DNA of 64,000 bases from Parasphingopyxis lamellibrachiae (GTDB lineage: Bacteria; Pseudomonadota; Alphaproteobacteria; Sphingomonadales; Sphingomonadaceae), in contig NZ_QRDP01000004.1 of NCBI RefSeq assembly GCF_003385775.1, positions 1,101,763 through 1,165,762 on the forward strand, written 5' to 3'. The stretch's first letter is position 1. Every line of letters begins with the position of its first letter. The notes below the pieces were generated by a model, which worked only from the letters and a program-made list of their open reading frames with translations, did not search any database and was not told the DNA's origin. The position numbers and the translations under genes are program-made. Below are positions 47,269 to 55,669 of this stretch, piece by piece.

Positions 47269-47760
47269 CTAGAGGCGCGTGATGCCCTGGCCCGGCTCAG
47301 GCTCCGAAATAAAGCCTACGCGGGTGAAACCAGCCTGTTGCATCACGAAAATCGGACCACCGATGCACCGCCACGGCGTATTCACGTCACCGCGAATATG
47401 CACTTCGGGCAGATCGTCTTCGGTCATGTTTTCAGCACCGCCAAATTCTTCAACCGTGTCTTCGATATGCTGAATGGCTTGTGTGAGCATTTCATTCGAA
47501 TTGACTGGGGTCATTCCCCAGAACACTTCGCATGAGCCATCATCTCCGGCCCTGATCGACAGAGCGACATTTTCCGGCTTGGTCGTCGTCGGCAACAAGC
47601 GAACAGAGGGAAGATTAACGTCAACCGTCTGAATAACAACCGGGACAGCAATCAGGAAGATGATGAGCAACACCAACATAACGTCAGTCAGCGGGACGAC
47701 GTTGATCTCGGAGATCGCGGATTCGTCTTCACCTTCCGAAGGTCCAACACTCATTCCCAT
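47269..47760 (-). CDS. exbD: ExbD-type biopolymer transport protein (first copy)
   Basis: A 163-residue ExbD with the functional Asp in INVVPLTDVMLVLLIIFLIA, followed by a periplasmic domain with a Cys-containing insert (SCEVFWGMTP and WRCIGGPIF). It could form heterodimers with the second ExbD inside the ExbB pentamer. The start may be ATG 47760 or the in-frame ATG two codons later. About 100 bases separate it from exbB, with a hairpin in between. Confidence 0.93.
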   Translation of the reverse strand: MGMSVGPSEGEDESAISEINVVPLTDVMLVLLIIFLIAVPVVIQTVDVNLPSVRLLPTTTKPENVALSIRAGDDGSCEVFWGMTPVNSNEMLTQAIQHIEDTVEEFGGAENMTEDDLPEVHIRGDVNTPWRCIGGPIFVMQQAGFTRVGFISEPEPGQGITRL

Positions 47761-47827
47761 GGGATCAATCCTATCCTAAACTCTAACCAAAGCCGACGTT
47801 TCCACGTCGTGCCTTTCTCCAGGCGGA

Positions 47828-47853
47828 GACGGGAACGGCAATCCGTCCCCGTC
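47828..47853 (-). promoter_or_regulatory. intercistronic hairpin between exbB and the first exbD
   Basis: An 11-bp stem (CCGTCCCCGTC with GACGGGAACGG, one G-U) around a four-base loop lies ten bases after the exbB stop. No T run follows in the direction of transcription. It may protect the exbB mRNA end or partly stop transcription, which would favour more ExbB than ExbD. Confidence 0.5.
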
Positions 47854-47863
47854 CCTTACCCGT

Positions 47864-48610
47864 TTACGACTTAGCAGCAGGCCGGGCTGCCGGAGCAGCT
47901 TTGGCCGCTGCAGCGGGAGCGGCCGGCTTAACCTTGCCATCCGACATGATGTAGCCATGGATTTCGTTCGAGAAGGCTTGGAGCTCTTCGCTCACCTTCT
48001 TGTTGCGACGAACCATCCAGTTATAGGCCATAACGGCAGGCACAGCCACGATAAGGCCGAGCGCCGTCATAATCAGGGCCTCACCAACCGGGCCGGCGAC
48101 AGCGTCAATCGATGCCTGACCAGCAGCGCCGATCTTCACCAGGGCCCGATAGATGCCGACCACCGTACCGAACAGGCCGATGAACGGAGCCGTCGAACCG
48201 ACCGTTGCGAGAACGGCGAGGCCTTCGGTGAGTTTCGAGTTGATCGAACCAACAGAACGCTGAAGTGCGTTAACCGTCCACTCATGCGCTTCGATCGGGT
48301 CGGTAAGCTGGGAGTGGTTGTCGCGAGCGACCAGGCTGTCTTCGACGATCTGGCGATAGGCGCTGTTCTTTTCGAGCTTGGCCGCGCCTTCGCGAAGGCT
48401 GTTCGACCGCCAGAAATTTTCACGGGCGCGTTTGCCCTGTTTCAGAACTTTCTGCTGCTCAAACCATTTGGTGAACAGGATGTACCAGGAGGCGGCGGAC
48501 ATGATCACCAGAATGGCGAATGTGGACTGAGCCACAATGCCGCCCTCCTCTAGGGCTGCACGGAGGCCATATGGGTTTTCCGCAACGACTTCAGCTGCTT
48601 CAGTAGACAT
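47864..48610 (-). CDS. exbB: ExbB/MotA-TolQ-ExbB proton channel protein
   Basis: A 248-residue inner-membrane protein with three helices: near residue 30 (AQSTFAILVIMSAASWYILF), near 130 (ATVGSTAPFIGLFGTVVGIY, the family signature) and near 175 (GEALIMTALGLIVAVPAVMA). The C-terminus is an Ala/Pro/Lys-rich tail. It forms the pentameric proton channel around the ExbD dimer. ATG 48610 is preceded by GAGAGGA; a TTG 18 bases upstream is less likely. It lies between tonB and exbD on the same strand. Confidence 0.95.
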   Translation of the reverse strand: MSTEAAEVVAENPYGLRAALEEGGIVAQSTFAILVIMSAASWYILFTKWFEQQKVLKQGKRARENFWRSNSLREGAAKLEKNSAYRQIVEDSLVARDNHSQLTDPIEAHEWTVNALQRSVGSINSKLTEGLAVLATVGSTAPFIGLFGTVVGIYRALVKIGAAGQASIDAVAGPVGEALIMTALGLIVAVPAVMAYNWMVRRNKKVSEELQAFSNEIHGYIMSDGKVKPAAPAAAAKAAPAARPAAKS

Positions 48611-48678
48611 GATTAATATTCCTCTCAAATAAACTTGCTACGATCAAACCGAACCGGAGTTCGTAAAAGGTGAGATTG

Positions 48679-49317
48679 TTAGTTGGGAATTTCCCAACGA
48701 ATAGTGCTCGAATACGTACCCGTCGTCGGGTTGCCGGCATCGTCCAGAGCAGCCCGGAAGCGTGCGCGGCGTGTCAGCTGACGGCAGGTTTCATTATCCA
48801 ACCGGGAATAGCCAGTCGAAGACGTGATCGTGCAATTCGTTACGCGACCATTGGTACCGATAGTCAGGCGGAAACTCGCCGAACCCTGCTCCTCGTTACG
48901 CAAGGACGAAGAAGGATAATCGTTCGTCGTCACCCAGCGGCCCGGATTTCCGCGCGGCTGCGCAGCCTGAGCCTGGCTTGGCGGCGGAGGTGGCGGTGCC
49001 GGTGGCGGTGGTGCAGGAGGAGGCGGTGCCGGTGGCCGCGGCGCAACTGTTGGTCGCGCGATCACAACCGGAGGCGGCGGCGTTACAACAACCGGCGGCG
49101 GCGGAATCGGAACATCCGGCGGCGGCGGCGGCAATTCTTCCTCGGGGGGTGGCGGTTCATCCTCAACGTCAAACACGGTAAGATCTTCTTGCACCGCTTG
49201 CGCAACCCTGACGGCCAAACCCGAAACTAGCGCATAAGCAAGAAGCACATGAAGGATCGCAACAGCGACAATCGCCGACAGTTTACGCGAGCTCATCTTC
49301 TGGTCAGCATAAGCCAT
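48679..49317 (-). CDS. tonB: TonB energy transducer
   Basis: A 212-residue protein with an N-terminal membrane helix (LSAIVAVAILHVLLAYALVS, with the conserved His). A long Pro-rich spacer (about residues 52-115, in runs such as EEELPPPPPDVPIPPPP) crosses the periplasm. The C-terminal TonB domain ends with GYSRLDNETCRQLTRRARF and TGTYSSTIRWEI. Cys residues in NCTITSSTG and ETCRQ may form a disulfide. ATG 49317 is preferred over an upstream in-frame ATG because GGAGGGAG lies in front of it. It is first in the cluster, divergent from the next gene. Confidence 0.94.
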   Translation of the reverse strand: MAYADQKMSSRKLSAIVAVAILHVLLAYALVSGLAVRVAQAVQEDLTVFDVEDEPPPPEEELPPPPPDVPIPPPPVVVTPPPPVVIARPTVAPRPPAPPPPAPPPPAPPPPPPSQAQAAQPRGNPGRWVTTNDYPSSSLRNEEQGSASFRLTIGTNGRVTNCTITSSTGYSRLDNETCRQLTRRARFRAALDDAGNPTTGTYSSTIRWEIPN

Positions 49318-49529
49318 TAAACAAAGAAACTCCCTCCAAAGCCCAACGTCCATAAAGCGCCAGTTCATCTGGCTTCATAAAAAAGGACAGTCAACCAACG
49401 CGTAGGCAAGGCAACCCGTCTGGTCGTCGATTCCCTACCGTCGACAATCACGTTACGCAACAGTTACCCGCTTGACCAGATACGATACAAGGTGATTGCC
49501 TTGGTTCACTGGCCCGATGGAGAAGATTC

Positions 49530-50363
49530 ATGATCCGATTCGCCTATATTCTGATGAGTTTTGGCCTGCTCGCTTTGTCGGTCGATAGCGCTGAATCTCA
49601 AGAGTTTACGGCAGAGACGGACCTCACCTATGCCGATATTGCCGACCTTGCGTTGAGTGCGCCCGTGGTAGCGATTGCGCGGATCGACAGAGCGCGGCGG
49701 CTCGACGAAGAAAGAGCCATAGGCGTGGCTCCCAACCATGTCCGTTTTTATGTCGAGGCCGAATTGGCAACCCTGATTCGCAGCGCCGAGGGAGTCCCTG
49801 CCCGTGTCAGTTATCTCGTCGACGTGCCCCGCGATTCCGATGGCCGACGCCCGCGCATTCGCGACCGGCAGGTTATTCTGCTTGCCGCTCCCGTTCCCGG
49901 GCGTCGCGGTGAACTGCAGTTGATAGCCCCCGACGCGCAGATCGATTGGAGCCAGCACCGCGAGCAGGTCGTTCGCGCAATTCTCTCGGAAGCCGCATCG
50001 GATGACGCACCGGGTACAGTCACCGGCGTCGGCAGCACCTTCAGTGTACCCGGAACGCTTCCCGGCGAAAGCGAAACGCAGATTTTTCTCGCAACCAGCG
50101 ACGGCCGTCCGGTTTCCCTAAGCATCCTGCGCCGACCGAATCAGGAGCCACGATGGTCGGTTTCGCTCGGCGAAATCGTCGAACGCGCGTCCCCGCCGCC
50201 CGAGCGCAACACGATATTATGGTACCGGTTGGCCTGCTTCCTGCCGGACAGCCTGCCCGATGCGAGCCTGGAGAATATGGACAACCGGCAGATTTCCGTG
50301 GCCCGCGCGGATTATCGGTTGGTTCGCGAAGATCTGGGTATTTGCCAGCGCAAACGCAGCTAG
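49530..50363 (+). CDS. exported protein of unknown function
   Basis: A 277-residue protein with a signal peptide (MIRFAYILMSFGLLALSVDS, cleavage near AESQ) and a mature part of mixed structure without membrane helices. Two Cys near the C-terminus (RLACFLPDS and LGICQRK) could pair in the periplasm. Phrases such as ADIADLALSAPVVAIARIDR and RQVILLAAPVPGRRGELQLI look like a conserved sphingomonad envelope protein, but I cannot name a family. GGAGAAG precedes ATG 49530. It is divergent from tonB. Confidence 0.75.
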   Translation: MIRFAYILMSFGLLALSVDSAESQEFTAETDLTYADIADLALSAPVVAIARIDRARRLDEERAIGVAPNHVRFYVEAELATLIRSAEGVPARVSYLVDVPRDSDGRRPRIRDRQVILLAAPVPGRRGELQLIAPDAQIDWSQHREQVVRAILSEAASDDAPGTVTGVGSTFSVPGTLPGESETQIFLATSDGRPVSLSILRRPNQEPRWSVSLGEIVERASPPPERNTILWYRLACFLPDSLPDASLENMDNRQISVARADYRLVREDLGICQRKRS

Positions 50364-50372
50364 CGCGAGCGC

Positions 50373-51131
50373 CTAACTGTCCGGGGTGAGGTTGGGAAAA
50401 TCGCGTTCGAACGCCTCCATATGGGCGCCGCCATCGACGAATATGGTCTGCCCTGTCACGGCATCGGCCTGGGCGAGCCAGGCGACGGCATCGGCAACCT
50501 GGGCCGGTGCAGGCAATGTTTTAAGCGGCATCAACGCCTCCGCGTATTCCATCATGGCATCGTCATAGGAATCCGTCGGTATCGTAAGGCCCGGCGCCAC
50601 CGCATTGACGCGAATTGCCGGCGCGAGCTCGCCGGCCAATATGCGCGTAAGCCCGGCCAGTCCGAGCTTAGATAGCGTGTAGGAGAACTGGTCTCCATGG
50701 GGATTCGCAATCCTCTGATCGAGAATATTCACGATCCCGGCATTTCCCTTGCGCTTGAGAGCAGCAAAGGATTTCGCGAGAATGGCCGGCGCTGCACAGT
50801 TAACGGCGTAATGCGAAAGCAATCCGTCCATATCGGCGGTCTCCGGGCGATCGTCACCGAATCGCGCAGCGCTGTTCACCAGCAAGTCGGGCGCAGAACC
50901 GAACCGATCGGCAATTGCTGGAACCAGATGCTCGACCTGCACGGGGTCCGACAGATCCGCCACGATCCCCTGCCACTGTACACCGGCCTGCTCGATGGCC
51001 GCGAGCAAGGCCGGCTCGGGATCGATATCTTCCGACGCATGCAAGGCCAGTGCGTAGCCCTCGTTCGCCAGCCGCCCGGCTATCGCCGCGCCAAGACGGC
51101 GACAGCCACCCGTGACGATCGCCACCCTCAT
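50373..51131 (-). CDS. SDR oxidoreductase, FolM/pteridine-reductase-like
   Basis: A 252-residue short-chain dehydrogenase. The cofactor motif TGGCRRLGAAIA has the Arg of the TGxxxRxG pattern that marks pteridine reductases and FolM, rather than the usual TGxxxGxG. The catalytic Tyr and Lys are in YTLSK, and NSAARFGDD matches the NNA(S) position. Its ATG overlaps the folB stop by four bases on the same strand, which supports dihydropteridine or dihydromonapterin reduction. A generic SDR role remains possible. Confidence 0.84.
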   Translation of the reverse strand: MRVAIVTGGCRRLGAAIAGRLANEGYALALHASEDIDPEPALLAAIEQAGVQWQGIVADLSDPVQVEHLVPAIADRFGSAPDLLVNSAARFGDDRPETADMDGLLSHYAVNCAAPAILAKSFAALKRKGNAGIVNILDQRIANPHGDQFSYTLSKLGLAGLTRILAGELAPAIRVNAVAPGLTIPTDSYDDAMMEYAEALMPLKTLPAPAQVADAVAWLAQADAVTGQTIFVDGGAHMEAFERDFPNLTPDS

Positions 51132-51523
51132 CGTTTATTCCGCACCATGGTTATACCAATCTGCTCCCCATTTTCGGAGATGGCGAGTTTCACGATTTCG
51201 ATGGCGACGCGCAAGATCCGCTGATCCTGCAGAAAAATCGTATCGGCGATGTGGTCCGCGACAGCCTCGATCAAGGTGAAATGCCGATCCTTGGGCAACG
51301 CGTCCGTCATCGCATGTTTGAGGTCCATATAATTTTTGGAGCGCGACAGCGGAGTATCCGGATTGAACCGGTCTCCAGCGGCCATATCCGCCACAACCGA
51401 TATACGGAGCGGTTGCGGCAACTTGGTTTCTTCCGAATAGATTCCGGTCAAAATCATGACTTCGACATCGCGGACTTCGAGCCGCAGCATGTCAGTCCCC
51501 AGCTCGGTCAATTGGCTTGCCAT
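51128..51523 (-). CDS. folB: dihydroneopterin aldolase
   Basis: A 131-residue enzyme of folate biosynthesis that cleaves dihydroneopterin to 6-hydroxymethyl-dihydropterin. Family marks: LEVRDVEVMILTGIYSEET with the pterin-facing residues, the substrate-site Tyr in SRSKNYMDLKHAM, and HFTLIEAVADHIADTIF with the catalytic-type Glu. The frame runs upstream, but ATG 51523 gives the family N-terminus. It is coupled to the downstream reductase by ATGA overlap. Confidence 0.9.
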   Translation of the reverse strand: MASQLTELGTDMLRLEVRDVEVMILTGIYSEETKLPQPLRISVVADMAAGDRFNPDTPLSRSKNYMDLKHAMTDALPKDRHFTLIEAVADHIADTIFLQDQRILRVAIEIVKLAISENGEQIGITMVRNKR

Positions 51524-51623
51524 AGATGATTCGCGCTTTCCTTTTGCCTGCGAACCGCTAATCGCCACGGCGCTCAAGGTAAATGGCCCGATAATTGGCA
51601 AGACGAAAGACCAGCGAAAATCC

Positions 51624-52148
51624 ATGATCGATCTCCAACCCCTTTCCGCGATAGCGCCAGCCGCGCTCGAAGCCCTTCTCGACCTGGCTTTCGGAACGGA
51701 CCGACACGGCCGCACCGCCTATGCCGTGCGCGAAGGAACGGAGCCACTGGAAGAACTGTCTTTTGTCGCGTTGCTTGATGGGAAGCTTGCAGGATCGCTG
51801 CAGTGTTGGCCGGTTTCGCTGAGCCGGCCCGATTCCGACAGCCTCCCTCTTGCCATGGTGGGCCCGGTCGCAGTTCACCCCGATCACCAGAATCAGGGCA
51901 TCGGCAAACATATGACGGGCATAGTTGCGGAGCGGCTGGACCTTGCGGGGCAGTCGGCGATGATGATTGGCGATCCGGAATATTATTCGCCTTTCGGCTT
52001 TCGCTCAGGCCCGGCCAGGGACTGGACCCTGCCGGGGCCCGTTGAGCCGGACCGCATATTGTTACGCCCCGCTTCCGGCGGCGACTGGCCCCCCGATGGC
52101 TTTCTGGAGCCAGACCTTTTGCGCTCCAGCGAGCGAATGCCTAACTAG
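51624..52148 (+). CDS. GNAT family N-acetyltransferase
   Basis: A 174-residue acetyltransferase of the YhbS-like type. The acetyl-CoA site is VHPDHQNQGIGKHM, preceded by MVGPVAV and followed by MMIGDPEYYSPFGFR, which is characteristic of this subgroup. The start is ATG 51624. It is divergent from folB and lies five bases upstream of the DUF1285 gene, so it opens that operon. The acceptor is unknown. Confidence 0.9.
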   Translation: MIDLQPLSAIAPAALEALLDLAFGTDRHGRTAYAVREGTEPLEELSFVALLDGKLAGSLQCWPVSLSRPDSDSLPLAMVGPVAVHPDHQNQGIGKHMTGIVAERLDLAGQSAMMIGDPEYYSPFGFRSGPARDWTLPGPVEPDRILLRPASGGDWPPDGFLEPDLLRSSERMPN

Positions 52149-52153
52149 GGCCC

Positions 52154-52726
52154 ATGCCGTCACCTGCCCCTTCCGCCGATCTCGCTTCACTGTCGCTGGA
52201 TGCCATAGCCAGACTGGCGCAGGATAAGAGCCTTCCACCGGTCGAAACATGGCATCCGGAGCGCGAGGGACAGATCGACATTCGGATTGCGCGCGATGGC
52301 AGCTGGTATCATGAGGGTGACCCGATCAGTCGTCCTGCGCTTGTCCGGCTTTTCTCCACGATTCTGCGCCGCGAACCCGATGGCAGCCATGTGCTTGTAA
52401 CACCCGCTGAAAAGCTGACGATTGAGGTTGAGGATGCGCCCTTTTTGGCAGTCGAAATGAAACTCGTCGCCGATCCCGGCGATGGCGAACGGGCTGTCTT
52501 CCGGTTGAACACCGGGGAAATCATCGTTGCGGGTCAGGAGCATGCGCTTGAACTGCGCGGCGATGGCGACAAAGCGCTGCCTTATCTGCATGTGCGGGGC
52601 GATCTTTGGGCGCTGCTTGCCCGCCCCGTCTATTACGAACTGATGGAGCACGCGATACAAGCAGCCGACCACCCCATCGGCATTACCAGTGATGGCGTAT
52701 TTTTTCCGCTGGAAACAACATTATGA
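52154..52726 (+). CDS. DUF1285 domain protein
   Basis: A 190-residue cytoplasmic protein of the DUF1285 family: RIARDGSWYHEGDPISRPAL with the WxHEG phrase, YLVTPAEK-like VLVTPAEKLTIEVEDAPFLA and VRGDLWALLARPVYYELM. The function is unknown in the family. In many alphaproteobacteria it precedes a NUDIX CoA pyrophosphatase and the CCA enzyme, as here, with an ATGA overlap to the next gene. Confidence 0.9.
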   Translation: MPSPAPSADLASLSLDAIARLAQDKSLPPVETWHPEREGQIDIRIARDGSWYHEGDPISRPALVRLFSTILRREPDGSHVLVTPAEKLTIEVEDAPFLAVEMKLVADPGDGERAVFRLNTGEIIVAGQEHALELRGDGDKALPYLHVRGDLWALLARPVYYELMEHAIQAADHPIGITSDGVFFPLETTL

Positions 52727-53328
52727 GCCTCGTCACCCAACTCCGGACCAAGCTGGAAAGATCCCATGAGCTGGACCTTCCCATATCTTCGTCGGACGTG
52801 CGCGGAGAGGAGATCCTGGCGCGCGGTGCAGCGGTCGATGCGGCGGTCCTGATTCCGGTCGTCGACCGCCCTGTACCTACCGTTATCCTTACCCGGCGCA
52901 CCGATGCGCTGCCCAGCCATCCCGGTCAGGTCGCTTTTCCGGGTGGCAAGGTGGATCCCGGGGATGAAAATTCCATCGCCGCTGCCCTGCGCGAGGCCGA
53001 GGAAGAAATCGCCTTGCCTCGCGACCGTGTCGAGCTGGTCGGTACGACCGATCTCTATCTGACGGGTACCGGCTTCCACATCACCCCGGTCATCGGCGTC
53101 ATCCCGCCCGACATCCGGCTTGTGCCGGAGGCCGGCGAAGTCGCCGCCATATTCGAAGTGCCGTTCGACCATCTGTTCGACGTCGCCAATTACGAAGAAC
53201 ATGAACTGGAATGGCAGGGGCGCATGCGCCGCTATTTCCAGATGTATTGGGAGGAACAGCGCATCTGGGGTGTAACAGCCGCGATCATCATGAACCTGTC
53301 GCACCGGCTGCGGGCGGTGGAAGCATGA
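52723..53328 (+). CDS. NUDIX hydrolase, CoA pyrophosphatase-like
   Basis: A 201-residue NUDIX enzyme. The CoA-family motif LTRRTDALPSHPGQVAFPGG precedes the NUDIX box (GGKVDPGDENSIAAALREA followed by EEEIAL), which keeps the metal-binding Glu residues. Probable reaction: hydrolysis of coenzyme A to phosphopantetheine and 3',5'-ADP. It is joined by ATGA overlaps to the genes on both sides. Confidence 0.92.
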   Translation: MSLVTQLRTKLERSHELDLPISSSDVRGEEILARGAAVDAAVLIPVVDRPVPTVILTRRTDALPSHPGQVAFPGGKVDPGDENSIAAALREAEEEIALPRDRVELVGTTDLYLTGTGFHITPVIGVIPPDIRLVPEAGEVAAIFEVPFDHLFDVANYEEHELEWQGRMRRYFQMYWEEQRIWGVTAAIIMNLSHRLRAVEA

Positions 53329-54518
53329 GGCTGCCGGACGCAGAATGGCGAAACTGGCCGGGCATGGATACGCTGCTTGCCGCGCTTGATGCCGGAGACG
53401 GAAAGGTCCGTTATGTCGGCGGTGCCGTGCGAGACAGTTTGCTGGGCATCGACGTGCAGGACGTGGATTGCGCAACCGTTTTTCCGCCCAACGAGGTCAT
53501 GAGGCGAATCGAGGCCGCCGGGATCAAGGCCGTGCCCACGGGGATCAAGCATGGCACGATCACCGCCGTCCTTCCCGAGAAACATGTCATCGAAGTGACG
53601 ACGCTGCGCCGCGACGTTTCCACCGATGGCCGCCATGCGACGGTCGAATATAGCGAGGATTGGGAGGAAGACGCCGCCCGCCGCGATTTCACGATCAACG
53701 CGCTCTCCGCCGACCCTCTGTCCGGTGAGATTTTCGATTATTTTGGCGGAGAAACTGATCTGGACGCCCGCCGCGTGCGCTTTATCGGCCTGCCTGCCGA
53801 GCGAATTGCCGAGGATCATCTGCGGATTTTGCGTTTCTTCCGCTTCCATGCGCGTTTTGGGGAAGGCTTGCCCAATCCAGCTGGGCTGGCGGCAGCAGAG
53901 AAGCACGCCAACAGCCTTATGGCGCTCTCGCGCGAACGCATTGCCGACGAGGTTTTGAAGACACTCGCTCTGCCGAATCCGGCGGACACGGTGGCACTGA
54001 TGATCGAACATGGCATCTTCGCGCCCATACTGCCGGAGATTGTGAGCGCCAATGCGCTGGCCCGCCTGATCGGGCGCGAGGAACGGTTCGATCAGCCCAG
54101 CGATCCGGTCCGCCGCCTCGCCGCCCTGCTGCCGCCCGAGCCCGACACCGCGCGCGCCGTCGCCACCCGCCTCAAGCTGTCGCGCGCCCAGCGCACCCGC
54201 CTTGCCACGGCAACCGCGCGCATTCCCGGCGACACGGCCGAACCGCGCGCGCTTGCCTATCGCCACGGAATGGAGGGCGCGATCGACCGACTGCTGCTCT
54301 GCCCGACCAACGATATCGTCACCGGCAATGGCCTCGCCCATCTGATCGCCAACCCACCCCCACGTTTCCCGCTCAAGGGTGGCGAGTTGATCGCGATGGG
54401 CATGGAAACCGGGCCGGAAGTGGCGGCGAAACTGCGCGAGATTGAGGAGGCCTGGATCGCGGAAGACTTTCCGAATGAGGCGCGGGTCAAGCAAATTGCG
54501 GCGGCATTGCTAGAATAG
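53325..54518 (+). CDS. cca: CCA tRNA nucleotidyltransferase (or poly(A) polymerase-like)
   Basis: A 397-residue class II nucleotidyltransferase that adds or repairs tRNA 3' CCA. Motifs: RYVGGAVRDSLLG, the catalytic DVQDVDCATV, TGIKHGTITAVL, ARRDFTINALS and ERIAEDHLRILRFFRFHARF. The frame extends upstream inside the NUDIX gene; ATG 53325 is chosen because it overlaps the previous stop (ATGA) and begins just before the catalytic domain. It is the last gene of the operon; a palindromic repeat begins two bases after its stop. Confidence 0.93.
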   Translation: MRLPDAEWRNWPGMDTLLAALDAGDGKVRYVGGAVRDSLLGIDVQDVDCATVFPPNEVMRRIEAAGIKAVPTGIKHGTITAVLPEKHVIEVTTLRRDVSTDGRHATVEYSEDWEEDAARRDFTINALSADPLSGEIFDYFGGETDLDARRVRFIGLPAERIAEDHLRILRFFRFHARFGEGLPNPAGLAAAEKHANSLMALSRERIADEVLKTLALPNPADTVALMIEHGIFAPILPEIVSANALARLIGREERFDQPSDPVRRLAALLPPEPDTARAVATRLKLSRAQRTRLATATARIPGDTAEPRALAYRHGMEGAIDRLLLCPTNDIVTGNGLAHLIANPPPRFPLKGGELIAMGMETGPEVAAKLREIEEAWIAEDFPNEARVKQIAAALLE

Positions 54519-54520
54519 GC

Positions 54521-54610
54521 GTCATGCTGAACCTGTTTCAGCATCCACCCCTCAATCTGAGCAGGCTTTACCGAAATGCAGAGTGGATCCTGAAACAAGT
54601 TCAGGATGAC
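54521..54610. repeat. palindromic intergenic repeat, copy 1
   Basis: Two 27-base arms, at 54521-54547 and 54584-54610, are inverted copies of each other with 24 matches. Each arm can also fold by itself: ATGCTGAA with TTCAGCAT, and ATCCTGAA with TTCAGGAT. It starts two bases after the cca stop. A second copy lies at 55580-55666; together they enclose the sigma-factor operon. Similar elements are common between genes in alphaproteobacteria. It may also act as a terminator. Confidence 0.88.
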
Positions 54611-54677
54611 AAGGAAAAACAATCGAACCTTTTCCTCCTCCCCGCTGACTATATACCCGTAACGGGAGACATTCTGG

Positions 54678-55214
54678 ATGGATCAGAGCGGGCGGGTTTA
54701 TGACGAATTGCTCGTTCTGCATGTCCAGAATGGCGACCGGCGGGCGCTGGAGCGGCTGGCGTCGCGCTGGCAGCCGCGGCTGCTGCGTTCTGCGCGGCGC
54801 TTTACCGGCGATGACGAGCTGGCACGCGAAGCGGTTCAGGAATGCTGGCTCGGCATCACTGCCGGGCTGAAAAGGCTGAATGATCCGGCAAAATTCCCCG
54901 GCTGGGCCTTTACGATCCTGCGCCGCCGCTGTGCGGAGAAGATCAAGGCCCATGCCAAGCTGCGCCCCCGCTCGGACGAGCTGACCGAGGACAATGCGCC
55001 GGCAATTTCGCCGCGCGGGGAGGATCAGGCGGCGATTGCGCAAGCCTTTGCCAGGCTGCCCGAAGACCAGCGGATTGCCGCGACGCTCTATTTCGTCGAA
55101 CGGCTCAAACTGGACGAGATTTCAGCCGCGACCGGCGTACCGCTCGGCACCGTAAAATCGCGCATCTTTACCGCGCGTAAAACCCTCAAGACCCTATTGG
55201 AAGGAGAAATATGA
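54678..55214 (+). CDS. ECF-type RNA polymerase sigma factor
   Basis: A 178-residue sigma factor. Region 2 spans about residues 10-95 (ARRFTGDDELAREAVQECWL and FPGWAFTILRRRCAEKIKAH). Region 4 spans about 115-175 (RLPEDQRIAATLYFVERLKL, then DEISAATGVPLGTVKSRIF). No extra C-terminal domain is present. A GGGAGA precedes ATG 54678. It overlaps the DUF6768 gene by four bases; the small membrane partner may act as its anti-sigma or sensor, which is inference. The promoters it recognises are unknown. Confidence 0.92.
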   Translation: MDQSGRVYDELLVLHVQNGDRRALERLASRWQPRLLRSARRFTGDDELAREAVQECWLGITAGLKRLNDPAKFPGWAFTILRRRCAEKIKAHAKLRPRSDELTEDNAPAISPRGEDQAAIAQAFARLPEDQRIAATLYFVERLKLDEISAATGVPLGTVKSRIFTARKTLKTLLEGEI

Positions 55215-55585
55215 TGACCGAAGTTGATAACAGGCTGCGCGCCGCGCTCGACGCAGACGACCAGGAATTTCTGAACGAACTCGACAGCGAGCGGGGGCTG
55301 TTCGCCCAGGTTGGCGACACGCTCTCCGGCCCGCTTGGCGGCTGGGCGAAGCTGGTTTTTGTAGTCGCGTTCCTGATGGCAGTGGTGATGTTCTACACAA
55401 TCTACCGCGTGACGATCGCCGAAACCGACAGGGAGTTTTTCGTCTGGGCGCTTGGTGCCTTGGCCGCCCTCATCTCAACCGGAATGATCAAACAATGGTT
55501 TTTCGAGCGAATGAATCTGATGACTGTACTTCGCGAGTTGAAGCGCATTGAGCTCAGGATCGCGCGGATTGAGGAGCGGGGCTGA
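55211..55585 (+). CDS. DUF6768-like membrane protein, partner of the ECF sigma factor
   Basis: A 124-residue protein with an acidic N-terminal part (DADDQEFLNELDSERGLFAQ), two membrane helices near residues 45-67 and 75-93, and a charged C-terminal helix (RELKRIELRIARIEERG). The look fits DUF6768 proteins found next to sigma factors. It overlaps the sigma gene by four bases. Its TGA stop at 55583-55585 lies inside repeat copy 2, so the repeat supplies the end of the gene. Confidence 0.82.
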   Translation: MMTEVDNRLRAALDADDQEFLNELDSERGLFAQVGDTLSGPLGGWAKLVFVVAFLMAVVMFYTIYRVTIAETDREFFVWALGALAALISTGMIKQWFFERMNLMTVLRELKRIELRIARIEERG

Positions 55586-55666
55586 ACGTGTTTCAGCATC
55601 CACCTCTTATTTCGCTGAGGCCTGTCTGCAAATGCACAGTGAATCCTGAAACACGTTCAGGAGGAC
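55580..55666. repeat. palindromic intergenic repeat, copy 2
   Basis: Same design as copy 1: an arm beginning GGCTGAACGTGTTTCAGCAT at 55580 and its inverted partner at about 55640-55666 (ATCCTGAAACACGTTCAGGA inside). The outer flanks have diverged more than in copy 1. It lies between two convergent genes, overlapping the DUF6768 stop and ending three bases before the parC stop. Confidence 0.85.
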
Positions 55667-55669
55667 AAA

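Noticed and set aside
46807-47760. Recent duplication giving two exbD genes
   Set aside because: The two proteins share only the membrane-helix pattern and differ in length and periplasmic sequence; this is a common arrangement of two distinct ExbD types.
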